Assembly: GCF_009905375.1 (NCBI RefSeq)
Contig: NC_133650.1
Coordinates: forward strand, 301,133,957 to 301,197,956
From: Apium graveolens
Lineage: Eukaryota; Streptophyta; Magnoliopsida; Apiales; Apiaceae
Length of the DNA stretch: 64,000 nucleotides
Direction: 5' to 3'
Of this stretch, positions 1 through 9,889 are shown piece after piece. The stretch's first letter is position 1, and each line of letters starts with the position of its first letter. Position numbers and translations under genes: made by a program. Under the pieces are notes generated by a model. It did not search any database. It was not told the DNA's origin and was given only the letters and a program-made list of their open reading frames with translations.

Positions 1-2585
1 TCAAAAATACTATAGAAAATATTCCACATAAAATCATCTAAAATCTTATAGTCTCTTATCTAAATAAAGTTAATCATCACTAAAATCAAGATAATATAAT
101 TAATCATTCCATGGCTATCTATAATGATCTTATGTCATTCTACAACTTACATTTATCATTTTTCGGCTAATGCATACAAGTCATTAACTTTACACTCTAG
201 CTAATGATGCATACAAGTCATCAAACATCAATAACATGATATAGTTGCTCAGGAGAGTATAAGCAACAATAGAAAGATATTTAAATTATGTAACTGTTAT
301 TTGTCAATTTTACATGTACATTTCAAATAATGTACATTTCAAATGGCCAAACAATCATCTTATTTCTTTTGTCTTTATAGTACCAAATAATTTCGAATAA
401 CATAAAAAAACACAGTTACACTATAACAAAAAAGATAAAGTAACTATAATAAGTCCAACATATAATTTCGAATACCACTTCATAAAACGCTAAACTATAG
501 AGGGAAATTAAAATTATTCTAAAACAACAAAAATTATAAAACTAAAAGAATTCATAAAAGTAGAAAACACTAACCCTTTTACGTGTTACTCCTGGTAAAC
601 CTTATCAAAACATTAGTCTGCTCTCCATCGCCACAATCCCATAAATCCTTCACGGTCACTTAAACACAAATTCCTCTCTTTTTCACCAAAATGAGTTTTA
701 TCATCAAATAAAAAGTTGTTACCACAAGCACGGTCGCTTAGGTCTTCAACTTGGAAAAATGATGCCCCACACTAATTATTTTGTATACCATCTTTACCCA
801 TAAGTAAGCTCCTTTTTGTCCTTGATGTCCACATTCATAATTTATATGTAATTAAACTGCAAATTCTTGGTAGTGGAATCTTAATAAATTCCTAAACGTT
901 AATCAAGTGATCAAATTCACTTTGTGAAATATAGTATGTGGACAAGACACATGTGACGAGTCATGCACAAACACCTCTCTTTGACAAATACAATGACGTT
1001 ATTAGATAAAAAATATGTATTCATATAAATTGCAAGGAACACAATTTAAAATATCAAAATGTGAAAATATAAAAATTAAAATGTGAAATTGTTAGGAAAA
1101 ATGTGAAAATCTACTCATATAAGTTTATGGTTTGCCAAAATGAAGGTTCTATACTAGAAATATTGTATGAGTTCAATTTTTAAAGTTATGACAATGTTAC
1201 TACACAAAATTATGAAAAATTAATTTTACTTTTTGTTCTTTTGTTCAATAATGTGGATTTTCTTTTAATTTTTAAAAATTCTTTATTTGTAATTTAAAAA
1301 GGCATATATATACATTTTCTTACTTGTTTTCATATATAAATTTAGATACTTTTTAAAAAAGATTTGTAAATACTCTTACCATTTAATTATTAAATTTACT
1401 AAGTATGTTAATAACAAATTAAAGTTTCAGTATTTTTATTACAATCTTCTCATTACCTAATATGTTAATGAAAGCACCTAAATAAAAGGCACACAAAATC
1501 TCAAATAAGCGAATATAAATTTAAATCACCTAAATTAATTTAAACATCTCTTTAGGAAATTGAGTTGACAAAACAGACTCTAAAAGTAGAAAAAAAGAAG
1601 AAGAACATATTCATTTTGTTACACTTATAAAAATTACTTTGCTTATGATTTAGATTGACCAAAAGTACACAAGGCATAGCTACGAGCAAACAAGTACTAG
1701 TTATTTGTATTATTTAACTTTTATATACTTGAAAACAGAATTGAAAGAAAATTTAATCAGTGAGATGCACAATTTTTTTTAAATTATTATTTTATTATTT
1801 TTATTTCACTCTTTTACTAATTAGATTTGTTAAAAAGAGAAAGTATGTCTAAGAAGCAAACTAAAATACATCTTTAATTAAGATAGTTCTGTTTACTAAT
1901 CATACATATGAAAATATGTAAATAATATTTTTAAAATAGCTAGAACCATTAAATTCTATTAAAATAGATAGGTTTACAAATAAATTGAAGTAAATAAATT
2001 ATGAAAAATATAGACCCGCCAAGTAAATATTTCCGGTGTTAGTATTTTTTTTTATTTTGGCAAGATTAACAAATCCTACAGCTATATTTTGAATTTAATT
2101 TTGTTTTAGACCATTTCAATATTATATTTTTTTGACGCAGGTGAATAATATATTATGTTTTATTTTGACCCGAGACCATTATACAGATTTAATTCTATTT
2201 GATTTATTTGATTATATCGTAAATATTAATATAATAATGAGAGAGTTTTATATTAAATATAATTATAAAATTAGTTTATGCCAAAATACACGTGATCAAA
2301 CCTGACTACTACGAACAATACTTTTAATATTTTGTATTTAATATAACTAATTATATTTAGTTTACTTTTATTTTTCAATTTTAGTGTAGATCAATAGTAT
2401 GATTCTATTTAAATCCAAATGAATAGCGTAAAAAGATCATAATTCTACATGTATTATGTAAATAATTATATTGTGAATATTTATCCAATTATAAGAGTGT
2501 TTTATGTTAAATATGAATATAAATTTATTGTTACCAAAAGGATCTACCAATCAAATATATTCATTATTTCGTCTTTGATATAATT
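1..2585. other. AT-rich intergenic DNA, no gene seen
   Basis: This stretch is very AT-rich, with poly-A/poly-T runs and no reading frame that looks coding. A minus-strand segment near 640-830 can be read as short open pieces with a frame change, but the similarity to any family is too weak to name it. No RNA gene, LTR or terminal inverted repeat was recognised. Confidence 0.6.
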
Positions 2586-2815
2586 TGTGACAACTCGGGT
2601 CAAATCCCGAGTCTTTTTTCGAAAACGGTCAAGTCCCGAGTCCGAGTTCAAAATAGTCGAAGCCTGCTGGCCCAAATGTAGTCAACTTGGGTAAACAACA
2701 AGCCTACCAAAGGCCCCCAAAATATCATAATTTGTTGGTACACTTAGTATTAGTACTTTGCCTTATATACTGAATATAAGTCCAAATTTTATTGATGTAG
2801 GATTGGGGTGTTACA
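2586..2815 (-). repeat. TRIM-like LTR, minus orientation
   Basis: On the minus strand it begins TGTAACACCCC and ends TTGTCACA. It is the reverse complement of the unit at 3034-3263, with matching segments such as AAATCCCGAGTC next to a run of T. A purine tract (GGGGGAG on the minus strand, 2816-2825) directly precedes it, so it is in 3' LTR position for the minus-strand element. Confidence 0.7.
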
Positions 2816-3031
2816 AACTCCCCCTCTTAAACTCCTAACGCCCTCATCAGACCAGAACAGACAGCCCATAGGACCAAGATCGTACCTCTCTAGCCATTGT
2901 GGGATAATACCGCCTGGCTTCGTGTCTTCGCCTCTGGATTTCTGTCCATTGCGGGATAATACCACCAGCTTTCGTGTCATCACCTCCGGCAACTTGATGC
3001 ATCAAGCTTTCGAGAGTCGACTCTGATACCA
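2816..3031 (-). other. Interior of minus-strand TRIM-like element
   Basis: About 216 bp from PBS-like TGGTATCAGAG (3021-3031, minus) to the purine tract. It matches 3266-3480 in reverse complement, including the repeated phrase TATTATCCC(A/G)CAATGG that occurs twice in each interior. Short open frames here are not protein genes. Confidence 0.65.
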
Positions 3032-3033
3032 TT

Positions 3034-3263
3034 TTTAACACCCCAGTCCCACGTCGAGGAGATTCGAAACTTTTATTCAGTTTATAACGCAAAGTACTAC
3101 TATGTACAACAACTAATCATGATCTTTTGAGGGCCTATGGTGCTCATGTTGTTTACCCAAGTTGATTGCATTTATGTTAGTATGCTTTGGTTTATTTCGG
3201 ACTCGGAATCGGGACTTGACCTAGTTTTCGAAAAAAGACCCGGGATTTGACCGGATTGTCACA
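3034..3263 (+). repeat. TRIM-like LTR, plus orientation
   Basis: It runs from (T)TTAACACCCC to GGATTGTCACA, 230 bp. It is followed by a mutated primer-binding site (TGGTATTCAAGC, 3266) and so acts as the 5' LTR of the plus-strand copy. Its left edge lies two bases from the PBS of the minus-strand interior, where the far end of a minus-strand LTR would be expected. Confidence 0.7.
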
Positions 3264-3480
3264 TATGGTATTCAAGCCGACTCTCGAAAGTTTGATGCGC
3301 CAAGTTGCCGGAGGTGGGGATAAAAAGGCTGTTGGTATTATCCCACAATGGACAGAGATCCGGAGGTAGGGACACGAAACCAGCTGGTATTATCCCACAA
3401 TGGCTAGAGAAGAACGATCCAGATCTATGGGATGTCTGTTTGGGCCTAACGAGGACGTCATGAGTTTAAGTGGGGGAGTT
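3264..3480 (+). other. Interior of plus-strand TRIM-like element
   Basis: Short non-coding interior from the mutated PBS to the purine tract AGTGGGGGAG at 3470-3479. It carries the TATTATCCCACAATGG phrase twice, as in its inverted partner. Confidence 0.65.
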
Positions 3481-3571
3481 TCTAACACCCCAGTACCACA
3501 TTGAGGAGATTTGTGACTTCTATTCAGTTTATAAGGGAAAGTACTACTATTATGTGCACCAACAAATAAAT
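3481..3571 (+). repeat. Truncated TRIM-like 3' LTR
   Basis: It starts TCTAACACCCCAGTACCAC after a purine tract and matches the first 90 or so bases of the LTR at 3034. Similarity then stops, so the 3' LTR is truncated or replaced. Confidence 0.65.
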
Positions 3572-3960
3572 TAATATAATTATACAAACATTTTTGCAGT
3601 TTTAAGAATCTAAAATATGCTATATTATAAACTAAATTAGGTATATTTTATAACAATGTAATTATATATATATAGATAGATTATAAAATTTGTAAAAAAA
3701 ATTGACGAACAAGCGAACGATTCATTAAAATATTGGAATACAGCCGAGATAAATCCCCGAACGGTCAACTAAATCTGACTGTAAGACAGAAACAAGTTAA
3801 ACAAATAGCTATTTTGTTTTCATATCTATACTAAATTATAAATGAAATGGGTATAATTTGGTATATTTTTTTTTGGTTTGGTTATCCTCAATCATGACCA
3901 TCACATCTTCGTAACAAAATATAAGGACCATAAGATCTAAATACTAAAAAACTACATCAT

Positions 3961-4080
3961 CCAAGTTTTTGGGTTCGAATCTCGACAATAACAAATATTT
4001 ATATTATTTTTATACCTTACCCAAGTTACCAGGTTCGAATCCCGCCAACAACAAATATTTATATCATATTTTAAGAATAC
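3961..4080 (+). repeat. 60-bp tandem duplication with tRNA B-box-like core
   Basis: Two diverged 60-bp units (3961-4020 and 4021-4080) each begin CCAAGTT and hold GGTTCGAATC(T/C)C, which matches the tRNA/SINE B-box consensus. Each continues into AACAAATATTTATAT. No A box or cloverleaf was found, so this may be a SINE remnant that later duplicated. Confidence 0.55.
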
Positions 4081-4328
4081 AAATAAGCAAATTTGAATAC
4101 ATATGAGCATTTTCACGAAAAGTCATATTTAATTTTATTCAATTCTTATTAATGTTTAGTATGATCTATTGTTGTATATTATGATGCATTAGGTTCTTAA
4201 AATATTGATCATATATGTATGTCATATATTCTACACAAAAGTTGTAATAGTTCACCTGGATATTTGAATGCATAAACTCTTGCATCGAATAGTTTCAGAT
4301 CAAATCAATGCATTAATTTTATTTAAAG

Positions 4329-4742
4329 CTTATATTAAGATAAAAGGAAAGAATACTAAGGATTTTTTTTAAAAGGGAGGGAAAATGTACTTAAACCTTA
4401 TCTTAGTTTTGTCTAAAACTTATTATTTGATTTTAGGTACTTTTCCATTTCGATTAAAATTTTCAGCAAACATGAAATTGATAATTTCTATCCTTTGTAA
4501 TAACATCTTAGATTCGATGACATTAATCTGAAGACCTTATATTAAGGTAAAAGGAAAGAATATTAAAGAAAAATGTTCCTTTTTAAAAGAAAGGGAAAAT
4601 ATTCTTAAACCTTATATTAATTTTGTTTAAAGCTTATTATTTGATTTTAGGTACTTTTCCACTGAAATTATAAGTAAACATCAAATTGACAATTTCTATC
4701 CTTTATAATAACATCCTAGATTCGATGTCATTAATTCGAAAA
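4329..4742 (+). repeat. About 207-bp tandem duplication, diverged
   Basis: The unit starting CTTATATTAAG at 4329 recurs at 4536 with the same order of sub-motifs: AAAAGGAAAGAATA, a purine run, TTATTTGATTTTAGGTACTT, then ATAACATC followed by TAGATTCGATG. The two units differ by scattered substitutions and small indels. No coding function is evident. Confidence 0.7.
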
Positions 4743-5420
4743 TATCAAACCATTTGATAACAAAGTTAACAATGTTTAAATAAATGTATAATTCCATATT
4801 TGATTACACATACTGAAATAAGAAATTTAAATTAGAAAAAACCCCATTTTTCCTACCGTTATAATATATAAAAGTAATGATTTTAAAAAAAGATTTGAAA
4901 ATATCATAGAAAAAAGAACATTCAATACATAAAAAAACTAAGTTTGCTCGTGTTTGGCACGAGTTATAAGCTAGTATGCTTAACACATAGAGTATCTAAA
5001 TTCTTTAATTCAAGAAGGTATTACAATCACATCTCGAACAATGCAATTTACACAAATTATGAAATTAGTAGTATCATAATTGACCTTCACATAAGTGCCA
5101 TATGTATAGCTCAATATTCAGAACTATCAGTTACATCAACTGATATTGGAGAAACAAATGTCTCCAAATTATGAACTATTTTTTCTTATGAAATATGAAC
5201 TCGTATAATATCCACCAATGTACCAGATTCGTTGAGAGTCTTACGGATTTCCCAAAATATCATACAAATCATTCTTAGAAAAACTACCAAAATTTGGACA
5301 TACGAAAACATCAAAACATAATACAACAATATCCTAAAAATATGAACATCTTGATAACAAGGAAATCAACAAGATTTCATACAAAAAGAATTAACTTTCA
5401 ATTTTATTGAAAAAACTAAT

Positions 5421-6458
5421 TGTTAGGAATATGTTGTGAACTTGATGATAAGTTGAACAAAATACCTTAGTAGATTTAACTTAGTGTTTTTGTAGCTCTC
5501 GACGGATATCTTAATATAGTCCCGACGGATGAACTTTATAGTCCCGACGGACGACAACTGAACATCCATCGAGAGTGTAGCTTGTGTAATAATAAGTCTT
5601 GTAGCACATGCCTGCAAACAACATTATATTAGTAGATGCTGTAGGATTCTTTAAGTCATGTTGACTACTAGATTGATATACAGAATAGGTTGGCTAATTA
5701 TAAATATACGATGTCTTGTAATTCTGTATAAGTGAAATAGAGTCAAGTGGCAGAAAGGCTCCCGACGGATGATCTACAAAGGCTACCGATAGATAATCAA
5801 CTAGGCTCCCGACGGATGACCAACATAGTCCCGACAGATGATCATATTCAAGATAGCAGTTGACAGTGACAACACAGTCACATGCATCGGGTGTTTGCAA
5901 ATGGAATGTGGCAGCCTAATTGCAGGATTTAGAGAACAAAGAAGCATTACCATTTTCATGCAATTATGAAGATATTCAAAGATGCTGGATAGAGTAAAGA
6001 AGTAGCATGGAATTAGACTAGAAACAATCTTTTGTTTTACTTGTTTGTCTTTTTATCATGTAACTTGGAAGTATATAAACCAAGTGTAGAAAGTAGAATA
6101 AACTAACCAAACAAGCATTAATTTTAGAGAGATAGATAAAGTTGTATCTGTTAAGCATCTCTTTGTAATTCTGTAAGTTCACTTGTAAGCAGCTGTGTGC
6201 TATTCAAGCATCACAGAGTTTTCATATATATATATATATATATATATCTGGTGGATAAGTTCAAATCCACCAGAAAGTTTTAAAGCCTTGTGTTTTATTG
6301 CTTTGTGTTTTTATTTTTATTTCACTTTCATTCCGCACTTATTGTAAAATCAAACACAATTATATATTAAGTAAGAACATTCTTAAAATCAGAAAAAGAA
6401 GCCTGGATTACATTCAACCCCCCTTCTGTAATTCTTGTTGCATTGATTTGGAATAACA
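5421..6458 (+). repeat. 5' LTR of element A
   Basis: 1038 bp, starting TGTTAGGAATATG and ending GGAATAACA. It pairs with 54328-55363. It holds an array of CCGACGGATGA-type words near 5497-5560 and 5758-5850, a TATA box at 6072, and a TA microsatellite near 6227-6248 that is about half the length of the one in the 3' LTR. The first motif cluster has three units here and two in the 3' LTR. Confidence 0.93.
6072..6079 (+). promoter_or_regulatory. TATA box of element A 5' LTR
   Basis: TATATAAA followed by CCAAG. The same TATATAAACCAAG word recurs in the LTRs of D (18365) and G (58024), as expected for a conserved core promoter near the U3/R boundary. Confidence 0.6.
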
Positions 6459-6460
6459 AT

Positions 6461-6472
6461 TGGTATCAGAGC
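6461..6472 (+). promoter_or_regulatory. Primer-binding site, element A
   Basis: TGGTATCAGAGC, two bases after the LTR end, complementary to the 3' end of plant initiator methionine tRNA. Confidence 0.9.
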
Positions 6473-6518
6473 AAGCTCTTGAAGAACAAAGAGTTTAAAG
6501 ATCACAATAATTAACAAG

Positions 6519-7341
6519 ATGAACAGAAAAGATATTGGAGTAAAGATTCCATTTCTGGACAAACACAGCTATCACCATTGGAAGGTGAAGATGCACCTGT
6601 ATCTCCTATCTCAAGATGAAGCATATGTGGACTGCATTGAGAAAGGTCCACATGTCCCTATGAGAGCTGCTACAGGAAATGAAGCATCAGTCCTAAAACC
6701 ACAAGCAGAATGACCAATGGCCAGATCCATACAAAGAACAAGTTCAAAAGGATAAAAAGGCCATGAACATTCTGTTTAATGGTACTGACAGTGATATGTT
6801 TGATAACATCATAAACTGAAAGACTGCTAAGGATGTATGGGATATAATTCAAGTATATGTGATGGAACTGAGCAAGTAAGGGAGAACAAGATGCAACTCT
6901 TGATTCAGCAATATGAGCATTTCCACAGTAAAGAAAGTGAGTCACTCATTGACATTTTCAGTAGATTCTAAAAACTACTGAATGCTCTAAAACTGCATGG
7001 AAGGGTCTATCAAACAAAAGACTCAAACCTCAAATTTCTTAGATCTCTGCCAAAGGAATGAAATCCAATGACAGTCTCATTAAGCAATTCTCAAGATTAC
7101 AAGGAGTTCACCTTGGATAGACTGTATGGTATTCTAAAAACCTATGAGCTTGAAATAGAGCAAGATGAGAAGATGGAGAAAGGAAGAAAGAAGGGAGGGT
7201 CCATTGCACTAGTTGCTGAACAAGAAAAGGAGAAGGAGATAAAGTTGAAGATGTTGAATCTGCACCAAACTCAAAAGTTTGTGAAGGCAAAGGAAATGGA
7301 CTAGTAGCTGAGCATGAAGACCAGCTTAGTCAAGATGACAT
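6519..7341 (+). pseudogene. gag: gag of element A, 5' part (interrupted by element B)
   Basis: Begins MNRKDIGVKIPFLDK and matches the N-terminal capsid-like part of Gag in D and G. An indel near 6700 breaks the frame (stop at 6711) relative to the other copies, and further stops follow. A second open piece (7068-7304) covers the ...YGILKTYELEIEQDE... region and then loses frame. The frame is cut at 7341 by element B and resumes at 15045. Gag would bind and package the element RNA in cytoplasmic particles. The break pattern shows this copy is dead. Confidence 0.88.
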
Positions 7342-8437
7342 TGTTAGTGTATACTAAAAATATTTATTTGAAGTATGTACATTTATTTCTGGCCAGTTTA
7401 TTTGAGAATCATTTGAATGTTTACATGTTGTCTAATATTATATATTGTGAACAATCTAGTATCAAATGGGATACAGAATATTAGATTGTTAAATACGGTT
7501 ATACAATATAATAAGGTTCACATCACTGGTGGTGTTGGACAATCCACTGGTATGGATGTAGTATTATTTAGATTAGTTTATATTGACTAATAAATAATAC
7601 TAGTATACTTTGTGTATATTGAACAGGATTAAAAGTTAGAATTGTTCCCTTAATACTGATTAAGAAGGAGAACTAAGATTCTATGTTATTATTAATGCTT
7701 AGGTTCTTAATCCGGAAATAGTAATTGACACGTGTATATTGTCTACATGCTTTGATTTATATATGAAATAATTCTTTTGAATTATATCATTATATTTTGG
7801 GTGATGGAATTATATACATGGTGGATATTATTTATTGAAGGAATCCATGTCCTGATAATATTCGGGTTAATGATGTCCCCTTGAAAGCTCAAAAAGATTT
7901 AATTATGTGAAACCCTGCAGGTGGAATTTATTCTGGCATAATTAAATAAAGGTTGAGTGGATGATCAAGGATAAACGATATTAATTAAATAAATTATCAG
8001 TAATTTATTTAATTAATGGACATATGATATTTTAAACATGGGGAATTTAATAAGCAAATAATATTGGAACCGAATTAATTAAATTACGGTATTAGGAAAG
8101 GTAGTGCAAATATTAATTCTTTAGTGGATTGAATTAATATTTAATTACATTGGGCTAGGCTCAAGATGTAATTAGAAGGCCCAACCTAATTATCCATGGT
8201 CCCTATTGTAGCCTATATATATTCTTATTCTCTTCTTGTTTGGGATTGTGTGAAAATATATTGTAGCCACCAAGGAGCAAGAAGAGAGGATAACTTGAGA
8301 AGACGGAGGCCACACTTCGCTCAAGGGAATTTGGGAATATAATAGAAGATCGTGGAATCAACCATTAACAACGTAATCCTCTTTTCGTAATCTTTATCGT
8401 AAAACGTAGTAACACCCTAAGTCCGTGGTTCACAACA
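7342..8437 (+). repeat. 5' LTR of element B
   Basis: 1096 bp, TGTTAGTGTATAC to GTTCACAACA, preceded by target duplication GACAT. A TATA-like run (TATATATAT, 8214-8222) lies in its 3' part. It is almost identical to 13950-15044. Confidence 0.93.
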
Positions 8438-8439
8438 AT

Positions 8440-8451
8440 TGGTATCAAGAG
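8440..8451 (+). promoter_or_regulatory. Primer-binding site, element B
   Basis: TGGTATCAAGAG, a methionine-tRNA type PBS with one extra A compared with the usual TGGTATCAGAG. Confidence 0.7.
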
Positions 8452-8871
8452 TCTGGTAATGGGTTCTACGTTTTATGATATAATATCCATGTCGTAATTA
8501 TATATGCGTGTATATAGTGTTTTGCTTGTATTGTTTTTGATGCAGGTTGTTAATCCACTATTATGGCCATGTATATTTTAATTATGTGTTTGGATCCCAC
8601 GTGGTTTAATCGTGGTTAATTTTTGTTTTGGTTTCCACGTGGTTTAATCGTGGTTGTAATTTACACGAGGGTTGATCGTGTTAGAATAGATTTTTACAAA
8701 ATTAGTTTTGTATTAGATCTATTTTTTTGTAATTGTTCCGGGTATTTTGTAATAGTTATGTGCGATCGGAAATCAATTTCGGTAGTTTTTTGTTCCGCTG
8801 TGCGATTACAAGGGGCTGTTGTTGATGTTTGGATCGAACAAAATCAAAACAAAACTCACAGAAAAGCAACA

Positions 8872-8940
8872 GGCGCACGCGCGCTGCGGCCGCTGCGGCA
8901 GCGGCGGCAGCTGGGGCTGCTGGGGCTGCCGGGGCGCGCT
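8872..8940 (+). repeat. GC-rich GCN-repeat island in B leader
   Basis: A roughly 70-bp block of GCG/GCA/GGGGCT units in otherwise AT-rich DNA. In one frame it would encode an alanine run with interspersed glycine. It looks like expanded low-complexity sequence with strong potential for RNA structure. Confidence 0.7.
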
Positions 8941-9350
8941 TGGGGCAGATTTTTTTTGAGAGCTGGATTTTTTTTTCAAGGGCCATAATAGTGGAAAAAT
9001 TTATTTTAATTTTTTTCAATAAATTTTAATTATTGTTTTAATTTATTGATTATGTGTGTCGTTAATTATGTGTGTGATTCTTTTAAAATTGCATGTTTAA
9101 CTTAATTAGGACGACATGGACATAAATTTTATTTATTGCTTTAATTAAATGTTATATGTTGCTAAAATTATGTGTGTATTTTGAATGCATGATTAGACAT
9201 AATTATAACAACATAGGGCCCCATTTAATTTAAAATTCCTCAATTTTAATAAAAAATTCTAAGTGGGAGAGGGAATTAATATGAAATTAAATCCCATGGT
9301 CTCCATTATTGGTTGTAGGTAATTTAACATAAAGACGAATATAAATTATA

Positions 9351-9814
9351 TATACGTCACCCATCGTGACATGTAATTTATGGTGTCTAGAATGTTATAG
9401 AAATTACTAGAACAAACTTCTTAAATTAATTTTTAAAAGGAATAAAATACGGATTTTCTTTATTTCTGATTTGGGGCGATTTTGTCAAAAACGAGTTTAT
9501 CGAACTTGTAAGGCTGTGGGTTTTAAGCGAGACCGATTTGACTCCTCCACTACCTGGAAATCAAACCATTGATGAATATTGAATTGAAGTATTCTATTCA
9601 TGGCAAAATTACGAATATTGGAAGGTATACACGCCACCCATCGTGGCGTACCAAGTTCCATAGATTTCAAATAATTTAAGATTTGATGATGATATACACT
9701 TAGCTATGAAAAATAATATAGTCCACCCCAACGTGGCATATTGTTTAGTAATAGGACCGAAGTAACATTTAAACAAAATTAGGTGGTATACATGTCACAC
9801 ATCGTGGCGTACCA
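9351..9814 (+). repeat. Four dispersed hairpin-like leader repeats of element B
   Basis: Copies lie at 9351-9373, 9624-9653, 9721-9740 (shortened) and 9785-9814. The core is CGCCACCCATCGTGGCG, whose CGCCAC and GTGGCG arms are inverted repeats. Copies 1 and 4 are both followed by a TTATGGTGT(C/T)TAG word. Position directly upstream of Gag suggests an RNA-level role in packaging, dimerisation or translation; that is inference. Confidence 0.65.
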
Positions 9815-9889
9815 GAAGCTTATGGTGTTTAGATGTTAGTGCATTAAATTTTAATAATTGTTAGAGGAATCAATAGATCTTAATAATTA

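Larger units (their letters stand above)
2586..3571. mobile_element. TRIM-like miniature LTR element cluster, inverted arrangement
   Basis: Three copies of an approximately 230-bp LTR-like unit surround two short non-coding interiors. Reading the plus strand, the order is LTR (minus), interior (minus), LTR (plus), interior (plus), partial LTR (plus). Each interior starts with a primer-binding-site-like sequence (TGGTATCAGAG, minus strand at 3021-3031; a mutated form at 3266 on plus) and ends with a purine tract ending GGGGGAG. The size and lack of coding capacity fit terminal-repeat retrotransposons in miniature. The 5S rRNA motifs typical of Cassandra TRIMs were not seen. The inverted order is not what simple insertion gives. 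Confidence 0.7.
3572..5415. other. AT-rich intergenic DNA with local duplications
   Basis: No protein gene was recognised. The stretch holds a 60-bp and a 207-bp tandem duplication (listed separately). The rest is AT-rich. A 76-codon open frame at 4944-5174 has no recognisable motif and is not called as a gene. Confidence 0.55.
8452..9889 (+). other. Long untranslated leader of element B
   Basis: About 1.4 kb between PBS and Gag without a supported gene. It holds two near-copies of CACGTGGTTTAATCGTGGTT (about 8600 and 8638), a GC-rich GCN-repeat block, and four copies of a hairpin-like CACCCATCGTGGCG word close to the Gag start. The 66- to 121-codon open frames here are alanine-rich low-complexity translations and are not called as genes. 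Confidence 0.6.

Noticed and set aside
640..830. Possible minus-strand gene remnant with short open pieces
   Set aside because: A frame change is needed and no family motif is convincing; similarity to known plant domains is too vague.
2586..3571. Cassandra-type TRIM with 5S rRNA sequence
   Set aside because: The LTR start TGTAACACCC is suggestive, but the 5S internal promoter motifs were not found.
3961..4080. tRNA gene
   Set aside because: Only the B-box is present; no A box, anticodon arm or cloverleaf could be drawn.
4944..5174. 76-codon open frame
   Set aside because: No recognisable motif or gene context in AT-rich DNA.
8623..9029. Alanine-rich 66- to 121-codon open frames as a small protein gene
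   Set aside because: They come from a GC-rich low-complexity block in the retroelement leader and are open in several frames on both strands.
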